Shown: positions 33,655 through 43,700 of the stretch, piece after piece
Layout of the letters: every line of letters begins with the position of its first letter
How positions within the stretch are numbered: the first letter of the stretch is position 1
From: Alloalcanivorax balearicus MACL04
GTDB taxonomy: Bacteria; Pseudomonadota; Gammaproteobacteria; Pseudomonadales; Alcanivoracaceae
Length of the DNA: 50,118 nucleotides
Direction: 5' to 3'
Assembly: GCF_025532145.1 (NCBI RefSeq)
Contig: NZ_ARXS01000033.1
Location: 1-50,118 of the forward strand
Notes under the pieces: generated by a model
What the model was told of the DNA's origin: nothing
What the model saw: only the letters and a program-made list of their open reading frames with translations
Databases searched by the model: none
Position numbers and translations under genes: made by a program

Positions 33655-33684
33655 AGCCCTGGTGATTTTCACCGGGGCTTTTTT
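33655..33684 (+). terminator. Rho-independent terminator of the tRNA-Pro gene
   Basis: AGCCCTGGTG-atttt-CACCGGGGCT is a 10-bp stem with one G-T pair, followed by six Ts. It stands 15 bases after the tRNA CCA and is the original terminator, now on the chromosomal side of the att site. Confidence 0.85.
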
Positions 33685-33720
33685 ATGGTTCATCGCGGTT
33701 TAGAGGGAAACGGCCTTACC

Positions 33721-34165
33721 CTCCATCAGGGACAGCACAGCCGTGTTACACCTTTGCGGGAACGTCGTGAAGCAGGTTCCGCAAAGGTGTAACACGGCTC
33801 TGCTTCGAGGTGCCAGACGGCCGTTTCTGGAAAGGTCCGTCGTCGTTGGAGTCCGGAACGCGGCGGTTCACTCGAAACGGGTCTGCATGGAGGCCTTACG
33901 GGACCCTGTTTGACAGGGACGTCAAACCGGGAGCTTACAGGGATGTATTTACAGCGATCCCGGAAGGCCTCCGTGCAGACCCGTGCCCCGATGGAGACAC
34001 TCATTCCCGTCATTCCGCGATGAACCTTTTTTATGCCCTCCATCAGGGACAGCGGAGACACCTATTCCCGTTATTCCATGACGAGTGCCCACCCCGCCGC
34101 CCATGGCACTTTTGCCTCGGTTTGACCTCTATATTTCCTGATCGAGACACGCCATGCTTGGCGTG
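33721..34165. repeat. Non-coding block of nested inverted and direct repeats
   Basis: No gene is convincing here. Visible parts: a near-perfect ~22-bp palindrome (33743-33765 with 33778-33799); a 21-bp palindrome with one mismatch (33877-33897 with 33964-33984); inside it GTTTGAC-agggac-GTCAAAC; an 18-bp direct repeat CCCTCCATCAGGGACAGC (33721-33738 and 34036-34053); a near-identical 24-bp pair starting GGAGACAC (33993 and 34054); and a 7-bp hairpin CACGCCA/TGGCGTG (34148-34165). Open frames across the block give repeat-like peptides and are not gene calls. It fits a chromosomal intergenic repeat family. Confidence 0.7.
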
Positions 34166-34194
34166 GGATACATTCGTTTCCGACAAGGATCTCC

Positions 34195-36801
34195 ATGGCA
34201 GCTTGGTCGCGGCGTCGAATCGGGGTGGTGGCAACACTGGTGGTTCTGGTGTTGTTGCTGCTGTTACCGTTCGTGGTCGCTTGGAGTCTGGGCTGGCGCT
34301 GGCAGGGGATCGGCTGGCGCCAGGGGCTGGTAGTCACCGGATTGTGGCAGCGGCAGGGCGAATGTCGCCCCTTGTCTCTGCGGGGATTGCGTCTTTCCTC
34401 GCTGCGACCCATCACCGTCACTGCCGACAGCGTGTCGATTCGCCAATGTGATTCCGATACCGATTCTGAACCGCTCTCCGAATTACCCGACCTGCCGGCG
34501 TTGGATGTCACGGTGTGGGCACTTCAGTGGCAGGACTATCCGCCGTTATCCCTTGAGGTGACGCAGGAAAAAGGTCACTGGCAGGGTCGGGCCGGATTCC
34601 GCAATGGCGAGGTGTTCGGTGATTACCGGCAGGACAGCGGTGCATGGCAGGTGCATGGGCAAATCCCTGTGTCGGATCTGGATAGCCGCGCCATCGGCGC
34701 GGTGGAACTCAACGGCTCGGGGCAATGGCTTCCTGGAAAGCCGGTCCGGGCCCAATTGGCGCTGACCGGCAGCGAACTGGGTATGGCTGGTGAGGATTAC
34801 CGGGCCAATCTGAATGGCACGGTCACCGTGGAGCAACCTCACTGGCAGGCGTCACTGACGCTTTCCGACCCGCTGGCGCTGCCGGCGGGATGGCGGGTAT
34901 TGCCGGGGGAAGGGCTGACCGCCAGCGGGACCTTCGATGGCTTGATTGAACAGGCCAAGGGGCGCTTGGAAGCTCGGGGACCACAAGGGCAAGCGTTGCT
35001 GACCCTGGCCAGCGATGATCAGAGATTGGGAGCAGGACAGGGGCGTTTGACGCTGTCCGAGGAATTGGATGGCACGGTCGCTTTTCAGTGGCGGAGAGAG
35101 CAGTTGCTGGTGGCGCCGTTCGAGCTGACTCTGCCGGAGCAGGTGCGATTGAGTCTGCGGGAATCGGTGACGGTGGCGTTGGCCGCCGACGGAGAAGTGA
35201 CGCTGCCACTGTCCGTGCATTATCAGGACGTCACCCTGACCACCAGTAACAGCCAGTTGCTGTGGAGCCCGGACGGCGTGCATTGGCAAGGAGGGGTGTC
35301 CCTGGCCGGGCAATGGCAAGGGTATCGTCTGGGCGGCGGCTGGCGCGGCCGGGCGGGCGCGGACGGTGTTAGTGGGGAGCCGCTCACGGTGCGTCTCGAA
35401 AACGCGGATCTGAGCGTGGAGGCCACGGCGCCGGTGGCGGAATTGAAGCCGCCATACTGGCCGGGGCAGGCGTCTCTCAAGGGGCGCTATCAGCGTCTGC
35501 CGTTCCAGGCCCGGATGAGCGGGCGCCGGGATGATCATGGGGCTTGGGCCGGCAGTCTGGATGCTGATGTGGACGCGGCTGATTACCTGGACCAGGGCGG
35601 TACGGCGCACCTTGATGGTCGCTGGCAGTGGCACGATGGCGTGTTCACTCTGGCCAGGGGCGCGGCGATTTCCGTGGCTCAGGCGGTGCAGGGAAAGACC
35701 CTGTTGAAGCCATTGTCGCTGACCGCGCGGACGCCGCTGCATTATCAGGATGGCGGTATCCACGGGCAACTGGCTCTGCGGGGAGAAGGGCTGGTGGCGG
35801 AGCGTTGGGAACTGCCGGTGCTCACCGGCACGGTAAATCTGGACGGACAGCGTGCCCGCGCGGAGCTGGCGGTGAAAGATTGGGATGCGTCACTGGCGGT
35901 CAGTGCCCGTCCCTTTGGCGCCGGTTATGCCGGTGACCTGTCATTGTCCTCCGCGTTGCGTCCGGAACTGAGCCGGGGGCTTGGTTTTACCCTGCAATCC
36001 GGGCAGTTGGTCGCGGACGGCGACTGGTTGTGGGACGAGGTCGTTTCTTTTGGAGTGAAAGCCAATGTCTCCGGGGCGGACCTGGACTGGGGCAGCGTGC
36101 TGGCGCGCGGACTGAACGCACGATTGGCGCTGGACTGGCAGGATGGCGAGGCCAATCTGAGAACGCGGGAGCCGATTTCCCTGGCGTCGGTGGATGTGGG
36201 TACGCCGATCACCAATATTCGCTTGAGCGGTCACTCGGACCTGGAGGTCTGGCGTTTCAGCGACATCCGAGCCGAGGTGCTCGGCGGTGAAGTGCTGGCG
36301 CCGAAGTTGCAGTGGCCGTCGGATCAGTGGCAGACGGTGGTGGTGACCGGTATTGACCTGAACCAGGTGGCGGCGTTGCAGAATGAACCGGCGGTATCGT
36401 TGTCCGGTACGGTGGGCGGCTATCTGCCGCTGCGTTTGTCGCGCAACAGCGTGGCGGTGCGGGGCGGACGGCTGTCCAACGAAGGCTCTTTGTCCCTGGA
36501 AGTCCCAATGACCTCGGCGGTCCAGGCCATGGCGCAATCCAACCAGGCGGTGGGGCTGGCACTGGATTCATTGAATCCGCTGTTGATCAGTCGCTTTTTT
36601 GCACAGCTGGATATGGAGGACAGCGGCTGGCTGGACGCAGCGGTCACCATCGAGGGCATCAATCCGCAACAAAATCGCCTGCCCGTGGTCTTTAATTACA
36701 CGCACAAGGAAAATGTCAGGGACCTGTTGCGCAGCCTGCGCATCGGTGATCAGATCACCGATGAGATCATGAAACGGACGCCGATGGAGAGCACACAATG
36801 A
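34195..36801 (+). CDS. ydbH: YdbH family AsmA-like intermembrane lipid-transport protein
   Basis: 868 residues; AAGGA lies five bases before the ATG. An N-terminal membrane anchor (VVATLVVLVLLLLLPFVVAW, residues ~10-30) is followed by a long repetitive beta-rich periplasmic body (many short LxV/WQ-type strands: 'LNGSGQW', 'LSLRES', 'ARAELAVKDWDASL'). The C-terminal region (GWLDAAVTIEGINPQQNRLP) ends with the YdbH tail. YdbH belongs with YhdP and TamB to the bridge-forming proteins that carry phospholipids across the periplasm. Its partner lipoprotein YnbE caps it at the outer membrane. The stop overlaps ynbE by 4 bp, the same order (ydbH-ynbE-ydbL) as in E. coli. Confidence 0.88.
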   Translation: MAAWSRRRIGVVATLVVLVLLLLLPFVVAWSLGWRWQGIGWRQGLVVTGLWQRQGECRPLSLRGLRLSSLRPITVTADSVSIRQCDSDTDSEPLSELPDLPALDVTVWALQWQDYPPLSLEVTQEKGHWQGRAGFRNGEVFGDYRQDSGAWQVHGQIPVSDLDSRAIGAVELNGSGQWLPGKPVRAQLALTGSELGMAGEDYRANLNGTVTVEQPHWQASLTLSDPLALPAGWRVLPGEGLTASGTFDGLIEQAKGRLEARGPQGQALLTLASDDQRLGAGQGRLTLSEELDGTVAFQWRREQLLVAPFELTLPEQVRLSLRESVTVALAADGEVTLPLSVHYQDVTLTTSNSQLLWSPDGVHWQGGVSLAGQWQGYRLGGGWRGRAGADGVSGEPLTVRLENADLSVEATAPVAELKPPYWPGQASLKGRYQRLPFQARMSGRRDDHGAWAGSLDADVDAADYLDQGGTAHLDGRWQWHDGVFTLARGAAISVAQAVQGKTLLKPLSLTARTPLHYQDGGIHGQLALRGEGLVAERWELPVLTGTVNLDGQRARAELAVKDWDASLAVSARPFGAGYAGDLSLSSALRPELSRGLGFTLQSGQLVADGDWLWDEVVSFGVKANVSGADLDWGSVLARGLNARLALDWQDGEANLRTREPISLASVDVGTPITNIRLSGHSDLEVWRFSDIRAEVLGGEVLAPKLQWPSDQWQTVVVTGIDLNQVAALQNEPAVSLSGTVGGYLPLRLSRNSVAVRGGRLSNEGSLSLEVPMTSAVQAMAQSNQAVGLALDSLNPLLISRFFAQLDMEDSGWLDAAVTIEGINPQQNRLPVVFNYTHKENVRDLLRSLRIGDQITDEIMKRTPMESTQ

Positions 36802-36998
36802 AAATCAATCGGGGAGGGCGAGGCCTGTTGTTGACGGCTCTGATGTTGCCGCTGATGGCCTGTACGCCCCGGGTGGCACTGGAAGCGCCCAAGGAACCGA
36901 TCACCATCAACCTGAATGTGAAAATTGATCATGAAATCCGGTTGAAGGTGGAAAAAGACATCGATGCGTTGTTCGAACAGAACGACGATCTGTTTTAA
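36798..36998 (+). CDS. ynbE: YnbE family outer-membrane lipoprotein
   Basis: 66 residues: a signal peptide (LLLTALMLPLMAC) with lipobox L-M-A-C22, then a short mature part, VALEAPKEPITINLNVKIDH and DIDALFEQNDDLF. This is the YnbE family, which adds a beta-strand to the C-terminal end of YdbH and anchors the lipid bridge in the outer membrane (family knowledge). It overlaps ydbH by 4 bp and is followed 39 bp later by ydbL, so the three are one operon. Confidence 0.88.
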   Translation: MKINRGGRGLLLTALMLPLMACTPRVALEAPKEPITINLNVKIDHEIRLKVEKDIDALFEQNDDLF

Positions 36999-37037
36999 CG
37001 CTTGCCAGGAAAAGAGTGCCGTTTAAGGAGGCAAGGC

Positions 37038-37364
37038 ATGATGAAGATAATCAAAATCGCGCTGATGGTGGCGGCGCTGACGATGGCGGGGAGCGCCTTT
37101 GCATTGGAACTGGACCAGGCCAAAACCCAGGGGTTGGTGGGCGAGCAGCCCAATGGCTATCTGGGGGTGGTGAAGGCAACGCCGGAAGCGGTGCAACTGG
37201 TATCGGAAGTCAATGAAAAACGGCGCCAAGCTTACGAACGCATTGCCCGTCAGAACGGTATCACGCTGGAGCAGGTGGCTAATCTGGCCGGTCAGAAGGC
37301 CATCGGGAAAACCGCCGGCGGGGAATACGTCAAAACTCCGGACGGGCAGTGGGTTAAAAAATAA
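37038..37364 (+). CDS. ydbL: YdbL family (DUF1318) periplasmic protein
   Basis: 108 residues, starting with a signal peptide (MMKIIKIALMVAALTMAGSAFA). The mature part carries the DUF1318 signature: LDQAKTQGLVGEQPNGYLGV, then VSEVNEKRRQAYERIARQNG and VANLAGQKAIGKT, ending in GEYVKTPDGQWVKK. It is the third gene of the ydbH-ynbE-ydbL operon and modulates YdbH function in E. coli (partly known). The ATG at 37038 follows AAGGAGG by six bases; a longer frame from 37002 lacks such a site. Confidence 0.9.
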   Translation: MMKIIKIALMVAALTMAGSAFALELDQAKTQGLVGEQPNGYLGVVKATPEAVQLVSEVNEKRRQAYERIARQNGITLEQVANLAGQKAIGKTAGGEYVKTPDGQWVKK

Positions 37365-37369
37365 TTCAT

Positions 37370-37434
37370 AGGTCATTGTGATTAGTTTTGTATTTTTTCT
37401 AGTGATAAATGACCTTATTCACGGAAGGTCATTT
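37370..37434. promoter_or_regulatory. Triple AGGTCATT motif between ydbL and the ompA-like gene
   Basis: AAATGACCTT (37407-37416) and AAGGTCATTT (37425-37434) form a perfect 10-bp palindrome with an 8-base spacer, and AGGTCATT recurs at 37370-37377. It does not end in a T-run, so a protein-binding site is more likely than a terminator. A further palindrome AGGTAAA/TTTACCT (37464-37470 and 37494-37500) follows before the gene. Confidence 0.4.
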
Positions 37435-37576
37435 GAAACGGAACGCTTAGGGAATGTTAGATGAGGTAAAAAAAGTTCCTCTTTTTCTCAATATTTACCT
37501 TTGCCTATCCTCATAAGGCGATGGCGGCTTTACATTGATCCCATTGTGGATCGATTTGTACCGATAGGAGCTTGCC

Positions 37577-38677
37577 ATGAAAGAAAGATTGCTCGCAGCG
37601 GCGTTCATCTCCCCGTTGATGATTGCCGCCCCCGCCTTCGCCGAAAATGTACCGGATACTTATGGGTACATCGGTGCCAACGCCAGCCATTATTTCTTTT
37701 ACGACAACGAAGCTTTCGGTGAAGATGTCGATGGCGGTGAAGACAACTGGTTCTATGGTGGCCAGCTTGGCTGGCGCTTCAACCCCAACTGGTCCATCCA
37801 GGCCTGGTACGAAGAATCCGATGGTGACGTGGAAAGCGATTACGATTCCGGTGCCCGCTGGGATGTACAAAGCTATTTCGCCAGCCTGCGTTACCACATG
37901 AACGGCACCAGCTTCCTGGGTTTTGAACCCTATGCCGGTTTCAACATGGGCGACCTGGTACTGGAAAGCCTCAACGACAACGCTACCGGCGATAAAGGCG
38001 ACAAGCAACACGCCTTCATGACCGGGGTGGAAGTCGGTATTCAGCGTGCCTTCGCTGATCGCATCCTGCTGGATTTGGGCACCCGTCAGGCCTATGCGGC
38101 GGATCGGGATTTCTGGACCGGCCAGGTCTACGCCGCGGTTAACGTTCTGTTTGGTGTGAGCACCGCTCACGCAGCACCAGAACCGGAGCCGGAACCGGTG
38201 ATTGGCGACCAGGATGGCGATGGCGTACCGGATGATCGTGATGCCTGTCCGGATACCCCGGCCGGTGCCGTGGTGGATGAGCGCGGTTGTCAGAAGTACG
38301 ACACGGTTAACGATCAAAGCATGAACGTGATTTACTTCGGCTTCGATAAAGCGGACATCGGCGCCCAGTTCAATGACGAAGTACGTCAGGCCGCGGATAA
38401 CCTGAACAAAGGCGAAAGCGGTTCCATCCGCGTGGAAGGCCATGCCGACAGCACCGGTCCGGAGGAATACAACCAGGGTCTGTCCGAACGTCGTGCCCAG
38501 GCGGTGAAAGATCGTCTGATTCAGGACTACAAAGTGGACGGCACCAAGATCACCACCAAAGGCTTCGGCGAAACCCGTCCGGCGGAATCCAACGACACCC
38601 GCGAAGGCCGGGCGAATAACCGTCGCGCGGAAATCTTCGTCGACACCGAACAGTCCGAACCGCAGTTCAAGGAGTAA
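37577..38677 (+). CDS. OmpA-family outer-membrane protein with TSP3-like calcium repeat
   Basis: 366 residues: a signal peptide ending APAFA, then an N-terminal ~170-residue eight-strand beta-barrel-type region rich in aromatic strands (YGYIGANASHYFFYDN, NWFYGGQLGWRFNPNWSIQ). A PEPEPEP linker is followed by a calcium-binding TSP3-like repeat (DQDGDGVPDDRDACPDTP) and the C-terminal OmpA peptidoglycan-binding domain (VIYFGFDKADI, RVEGHADSTG, LSERRAQAVKDRL, NNRRAEIFV). It anchors the outer membrane to peptidoglycan. A strong terminator follows. The long AT-rich leader suggests its own promoter. OprF-like proteins are the closest match. Confidence 0.92.
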   Translation: MKERLLAAAFISPLMIAAPAFAENVPDTYGYIGANASHYFFYDNEAFGEDVDGGEDNWFYGGQLGWRFNPNWSIQAWYEESDGDVESDYDSGARWDVQSYFASLRYHMNGTSFLGFEPYAGFNMGDLVLESLNDNATGDKGDKQHAFMTGVEVGIQRAFADRILLDLGTRQAYAADRDFWTGQVYAAVNVLFGVSTAHAAPEPEPEPVIGDQDGDGVPDDRDACPDTPAGAVVDERGCQKYDTVNDQSMNVIYFGFDKADIGAQFNDEVRQAADNLNKGESGSIRVEGHADSTGPEEYNQGLSERRAQAVKDRLIQDYKVDGTKITTKGFGETRPAESNDTREGRANNRRAEIFVDTEQSEPQFKE

Positions 38678-38712
38678 GCGTCTGAACGGACAGGGATGTC
38701 CGGCGTGACCAG

Positions 38713-38740
38713 AAAGGGCGGCGTAAGCCGCCCTTTTTTT
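38713..38740 (+). terminator. Rho-independent terminator after the ompA-like gene
   Basis: GGGCGGC-gtaa-GCCGCCC is a 7-bp GC-only stem followed by seven Ts (38734-38740), 38 bp after the stop. It also separates this operon from the convergent recD gene. Confidence 0.93.
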
Positions 38741-38818
38741 GTTCATCGCGGATGAGAGGGAACCGGCAAGCGCAGGTGTTCTTCTGGCCTTGGAGACATA
38801 AATTCGTAGCCCCTGTTG

Positions 38819-40747
38819 TTAGAGCCCCGGAAGGCCTCCATGCTCCCTGTTCAGTCGCTGCCACAGTCCGGAAGCGCGCCAGGTGCGCCGGCTGACGGCC
38901 TGGTTCAGCACTGTGCCTGAACCGCATTCGAGCAGGGTGAAGGTCTCCCGCGCCCGGGTCACCGCGGTATAGATCAGTTCCCGGGTCAACAGCGGATGCG
39001 GCCGGTCCGGAAGGATCAGCAGGGTATGTCGGAACTCTGAGCCCTGGGATTTGTGCACGGTCATCGCGTAGACCGTTTCCACGCCGCCCAGCCGGCTTGG
39101 CAATACCCACTTGATGCGGCCATCCGGTAATGGAAACGCCACTCTCAGGCCATCCGGATGGGCCAGGGTCAGGCCAACGTCGCCGTTCATCAGACCAAGC
39201 TGATAATTGTTGTGGGTAAGCATCACCGGACGCCCCGGATACCATTCATGTTCGTCCGCCAGGCCTTGCCGGTGCAGTTGCCGGGTCAGTTGCTGATTCA
39301 GCTCGGTGACGCCGAAGGGGCCGCCGCGCAAGCCGCTCAACAACTGCCGCTCGGTTAACCGGGCCAGCAGTTGGGCGGCCCAGTTGTCCAGTTCGTCACT
39401 GTCCGGTGTGTTGGCCGCTTCGAGCAGCAGCGCTTTCAACCCCGGATGCGAGGCCGTGCCGTCGATCAGGAAACGGTGCGGATAGTGAGGATCGCGGCGC
39501 AGGTCCACGCGCTGTAGTTGATCCGTATGTTGTCGGAAGACGCTGATGACACTCCGGTTATCACCTTGATTCACCGCCTGGGCCAGCGCGCCGATGCCGG
39601 GGCTGTCACGGAAGCGCCAGTTACGCCGCAGCATGGCGGTCTGTTGTGCCAACGGGCCGCCGTCGCCGCGCCAAGCGGTCAGGTCGGCTCCGCAGTTCTG
39701 TTGAATGAAGTCCACCGTGGTCGCGTCGTAGCCGCCCCGGTCGGCGTCGCGGCAAAGGTCACCGAGGACCGCGCCGGCTTCCACGCTGGCCAACTGGTCC
39801 TTGTCGCCCAGCAGCACCAGTCGGGTGTTGGCGTCCAGGGCGTCGAGCAGACTGGCCATCATTTCCATGTCGATCATGCTGGCTTCGTCCACCACCACCA
39901 GATCCGCGTGCAGCGGGTTATGGCGGTGATGACGGAAGCGGCGGCTGTCAGGGCGGGTGCCGAGCAGGCGGTGCAGAGTGCTGACCTCGGTGGGAATGGC
40001 CGAGCGCACGGTTTCCGGCAGCGGCAGCCGCGCCACCTGATCGCCGATGGACTGCGTCAGCCGGGTGGCGGCCTTGCCGGTGGGGGCGGCCAGACGAATA
40101 CGCAGGGCGCGGCCCTGTTCCAGCGCCAGGCTTTGCAGCAAACCCAGCAGACGCACCACGGTGGTGGTCTTGCCGGTGCCGGGGCCGCCGGTGATCACCG
40201 TCAAGCGGGCACGGGTGGCCAGGGCGCAGGCCACCTGCTGCCAATCCACTTCGTCATCGCCGTCGACGAACAGCTTTGCCAGAGCGGCGCCTGGGGGGGC
40301 GGAGGGTTCGTGCCGCAGCCGTGCCAGCAGCAAGTCGGCGACCTTGACCTCCTGGGTCCAGTTGCGATGCAGGTAGAGACGGGAACCGTCCAGCACTAAG
40401 GGCTGACCAGGGCCTTCGCCAACCAGCTCACTGGCCCGCAGCAGCGCGTGCCACTGTTGCGGTTGCGGCGGCAGTAACGGCACCAGACCGTCCGGCATGC
40501 CCGCCGGCCATAGCCGTTGGGCCAACTCCGGCTCGTCCAGGTCCAGACACAGATGCCCCGCCGCCAGCTGCGCGCTGGTGAGCGCGGCGATCACCAGGAC
40601 CGCCGGATCGGTGTTCGGTGCCTGCTGGTGCAGAAACCGCGCCACCGCTACGTCCAGGTCACGCAACTGACCCTGATCGCGCACTTGCTCCAGGGCACTT
40701 TGCCAGTCGACGGCGGCGAACAGATCGCCTTGTCCATCACTTCGCAT
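38819..40747 (-). CDS. recD: Exodeoxyribonuclease V subunit alpha (RecD)
   Basis: 642 residues from the ATG at 40747 (MRSDGQGDLF), which overlaps recB by 11 bp; the longer frame from 41005 is a shadow of recB. Superfamily 1 helicase motifs: GGPGTGKT ending at residue 194, VVDEASMID (II), LLGDKDQLASVEAG (III), then TVHKSQGSEF (V) and YTAVTRARETF (VI). RecD is the fast 5'-to-3' helicase of RecBCD and regulates its nuclease and Chi response. Length is close to E. coli RecD (608). It is the last gene of the recC-recB-recD operon and meets the ompA-like gene convergently. Confidence 0.95.
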   Translation of the reverse strand: MRSDGQGDLFAAVDWQSALEQVRDQGQLRDLDVAVARFLHQQAPNTDPAVLVIAALTSAQLAAGHLCLDLDEPELAQRLWPAGMPDGLVPLLPPQPQQWHALLRASELVGEGPGQPLVLDGSRLYLHRNWTQEVKVADLLLARLRHEPSAPPGAALAKLFVDGDDEVDWQQVACALATRARLTVITGGPGTGKTTTVVRLLGLLQSLALEQGRALRIRLAAPTGKAATRLTQSIGDQVARLPLPETVRSAIPTEVSTLHRLLGTRPDSRRFRHHRHNPLHADLVVVDEASMIDMEMMASLLDALDANTRLVLLGDKDQLASVEAGAVLGDLCRDADRGGYDATTVDFIQQNCGADLTAWRGDGGPLAQQTAMLRRNWRFRDSPGIGALAQAVNQGDNRSVISVFRQHTDQLQRVDLRRDPHYPHRFLIDGTASHPGLKALLLEAANTPDSDELDNWAAQLLARLTERQLLSGLRGGPFGVTELNQQLTRQLHRQGLADEHEWYPGRPVMLTHNNYQLGLMNGDVGLTLAHPDGLRVAFPLPDGRIKWVLPSRLGGVETVYAMTVHKSQGSEFRHTLLILPDRPHPLLTRELIYTAVTRARETFTLLECGSGTVLNQAVSRRTWRASGLWQRLNREHGGLPGL

Positions 40748-43700
40748 GGGCGTCTCCCAGGAACAGCCGGTCCAGAGCCTCCACCAGCGCGGCCGGAGCG
40801 GCGCTGAAAACGGTGCCGGCGGAGGGCGCGCCGAGACCGCGAAGAAAGACGTAGACGGCGCCTCCCAGATGGCTATCCGGGTGATAGTCGTCGCCGAGGC
40901 GGCTGCGCAGTAAACGGTGCAGTGCCAGCAGGTACAGCGCGTACTGCACTTCGTAACGATGCTCCAGCAACGCCTCGACCAGCGCATCATCGCCGTAGGC
41001 GTCATCGTCCGGGCCGAGCCAGTTGGATTTATAGTCCAGCACGTAATAGCGGCCCCGGTGCTCGAACACCAGATCCATGAAGCCCTTGAGCATGCCGTTC
41101 AGGGTATCGGCTTCCAGGCGTGGCCGTGGCTGTCCGGGATAGAGATGCTCGCGGATCAGGGCATCCAGCCGTGTCACCGGCACCTGTTCGGCGGGCAGCA
41201 GAAATTCCATTTCCGCCACCGGCCGATCCAGGTCCCCCAGACGTACCCGCTCTTGCTGTAGCGGCAGGGGCGTCGTCAAAGTCTGGCGCCACCACTGCTT
41301 CACTGTGGTGTCGTGATCCTGCCAGTGGCGGGCTTCCAGTTGCTGGCCGACCCTTTTGTCCATCTCTTCCGGGGCGTCCAGGCAGGTCCGGAACCCCTGG
41401 TTGGCGGCATGCTCCAGCAAATCATGCAGCAAGGTGCCGGGCAGAGGGCCGCGAGGAAACGCATGCACCCCCGCCGTGGCGGTTTCCATCATCGGTTTCT
41501 GCACGGGTTCCGGCTCGGCTTCCGCCAGTTGATCGGCGCGGGCGTCGGCGGGAGCCAGCGGTTCCTCCACCTGCCGCAGGGCACTGTAGCTGGCGATCCA
41601 CCAGGGCGTGCGCGGACGCCTGGGAAAAATTTTCTGTTCGCGCAGTCGGGCCACTGTGTTGACCGGCTGATAGACCTCGTCATTGCCGGGTGGCGCGGGC
41701 ATTACCGTGATGGCATCGTCGCTCAACGGGCCCAGCGTGGACAGCAATTGATCATTGGCCACGCCCTGGGGGCCGAACAACAGCTGGCCGATGGCGCTGC
41801 GTGGCAGTTGATTTTGTTGGGCGCGGCCCTTGGCATAGGGCGCCAGGCCCAGGGTGCAGCTGTGGCAGGCCCGGGTCAGTGCCACGTAGAGCAAGCGCAT
41901 GTCCTCGGCCAGACGCTCGTGATCGGCGAGACGCTCGATGTCGTCGTCCGGTTCCAGCGACACGACAAGATGGGCGTCGTCCTGTCCTTTACGGTGATAA
42001 CGCAGGGGCGGCTTGCTCTTTTCCGCCGCGCGGAAACTGCAAATGAAGGGCAGATAGACCACCGGGTATTCCAGGCCCTTGGACTTATGAATGGTGATCA
42101 CCTTGACCCGGTCATCGTCGCTTTCCAGGCGCAGAATGCTGTCGTTGTTGCTGCCGCGCTGATCGTTGACGGTGTCCTCCAGATAGCGGATCAAGGCCTG
42201 CTCGCCGTCCAACTGGGTGGCGGCCTGTTGCAGCAGCTCGGCAAGGTGCAACAGGTTGGTGAAGGCGCGCTCTCCGTCGAGACTGCGCTGTAGTCGTGCC
42301 GGCACCGAGAAGTCCATGAGCAGGCCCCGGAACATCGGCAGCACACCCTGTTGCCGCCATTGTTCGCGATAGCCGTGGAAGCGATTGACCATGGCTTCCC
42401 AGCGCACCTCATCCCGATTGATCCGGTCCAGTTCCTGGTAGGGCAATGACAGCGTGCCGGAGGCCAGGGCACTGCGTACGCGCACATCGGATTCCGGGCT
42501 GGCGCAGGCGCGCAGGATCAGCAAAAGATCCTGCGCTTCCGGCTGCGCGAACACGGAGTCTTGATCGGACAGGTAAACGCTGCGCACGCCCCGAGCGAGC
42601 AGAGCGTCGCGGATCGCCTTGGCCTCGGTACGATCACGCACCAGCACGGCCACATCACGAGGGCGCAAAGGCGTGAAGTGCTGGTCCTCGCGGAAGCCGG
42701 TGACACCCTGTTCGGCGCCACTGAGCAGGTGGGCGATCTCGGTGGCGCAACGGGCCGCCTGGTGTTGCCGATAAACGCCGGAGGAGATGGCTTTGTCGCT
42801 GTCTTCCACCCAGAGCGTGACGCCGGATTTGGTTTCTCCGTCCACCAACAGCGTGTCCTTGCGCCCCTGGGCCTCCACCGCTTCGAAAGGAATGGCGTTG
42901 TCCATCATGAAGACATCGCCGTGGCTGTCCTGGCTGTATTCGAACAAGCGGTTCACCGCCGCCACCATCGGCGTCGCCGAACGGAAATTCCGGCCCAGGG
43001 TATAGTGATGCCCCTTGGTGGCACGCCGGGCTTGCAGATAGGTGAACACGTCGGCGCCGCGAAAGGCGTAGATCGCCTGTTTGGGGTCGCCGATCATGAA
43101 CCAGCCGGTGTCGTCGCGGTGCTCATACAACGCTGAAAAAATCCCGTACTGGGTGGGATCGGTGTCCTGGAATTCGTCGATCAACGCCACCGGGAACTGA
43201 TCGCGGATCACTTGTGCGAGCCGGGCCCCGTTGTCGCCGTGCAGGGCGCCGTGGAGACGGCTCAGCATATCGTCAAACCCCATGGTGGCGGTTTGCCGGC
43301 GCATCCGGTCCACCCGTTTGCCGATCCAGGCGGCGGCGTGGGCAAGCAGGTCGGTGCGCGGCAACGCCGCTTGTTCCCGTTGCGCCAAGATCTGATCCAA
43401 CTGATCACAGAAGGCGAAGCCGGGGCGATGTTCCTCGCCTTTCTTGGTCAGCTTCATGCCTGCTGTGGAGAAGCGTGCGAGCGTGTCGTAGTCCTTGTCG
43501 TTCAGTACCTCGCCGGCGGCGTAGCGTTCCAGCGTCAGCAGCATGCCCGGCAGGCTGTTGGCGCGGTAACTGTTGCCGTTGAGCCATTTGTTGTCACGGG
43601 CGCTGTGCACCCATTCGAGCAACGCCGGCAACTCGGCGGTGAGGGTGTCGCGAGCGTTTTGCTCCAGGGCCGCTTGCGGGCCGCTATCATCGAGCCAGCG

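Noticed and set aside
33726-34451. Open frames on both strands across the repeat block (111 aa minus, 213 aa plus)
   Set aside because: They run through palindromes and direct repeats, give low-complexity repeat-type peptides, and the plus frame overlaps the real start of ydbH. No ribosome sites.
40748-41005. Upstream extension of RecD to 728 residues
   Set aside because: The extra 86 residues lie wholly inside recB in another frame and have no RecD similarity; the ATG at 40747 gives normal RecD length.
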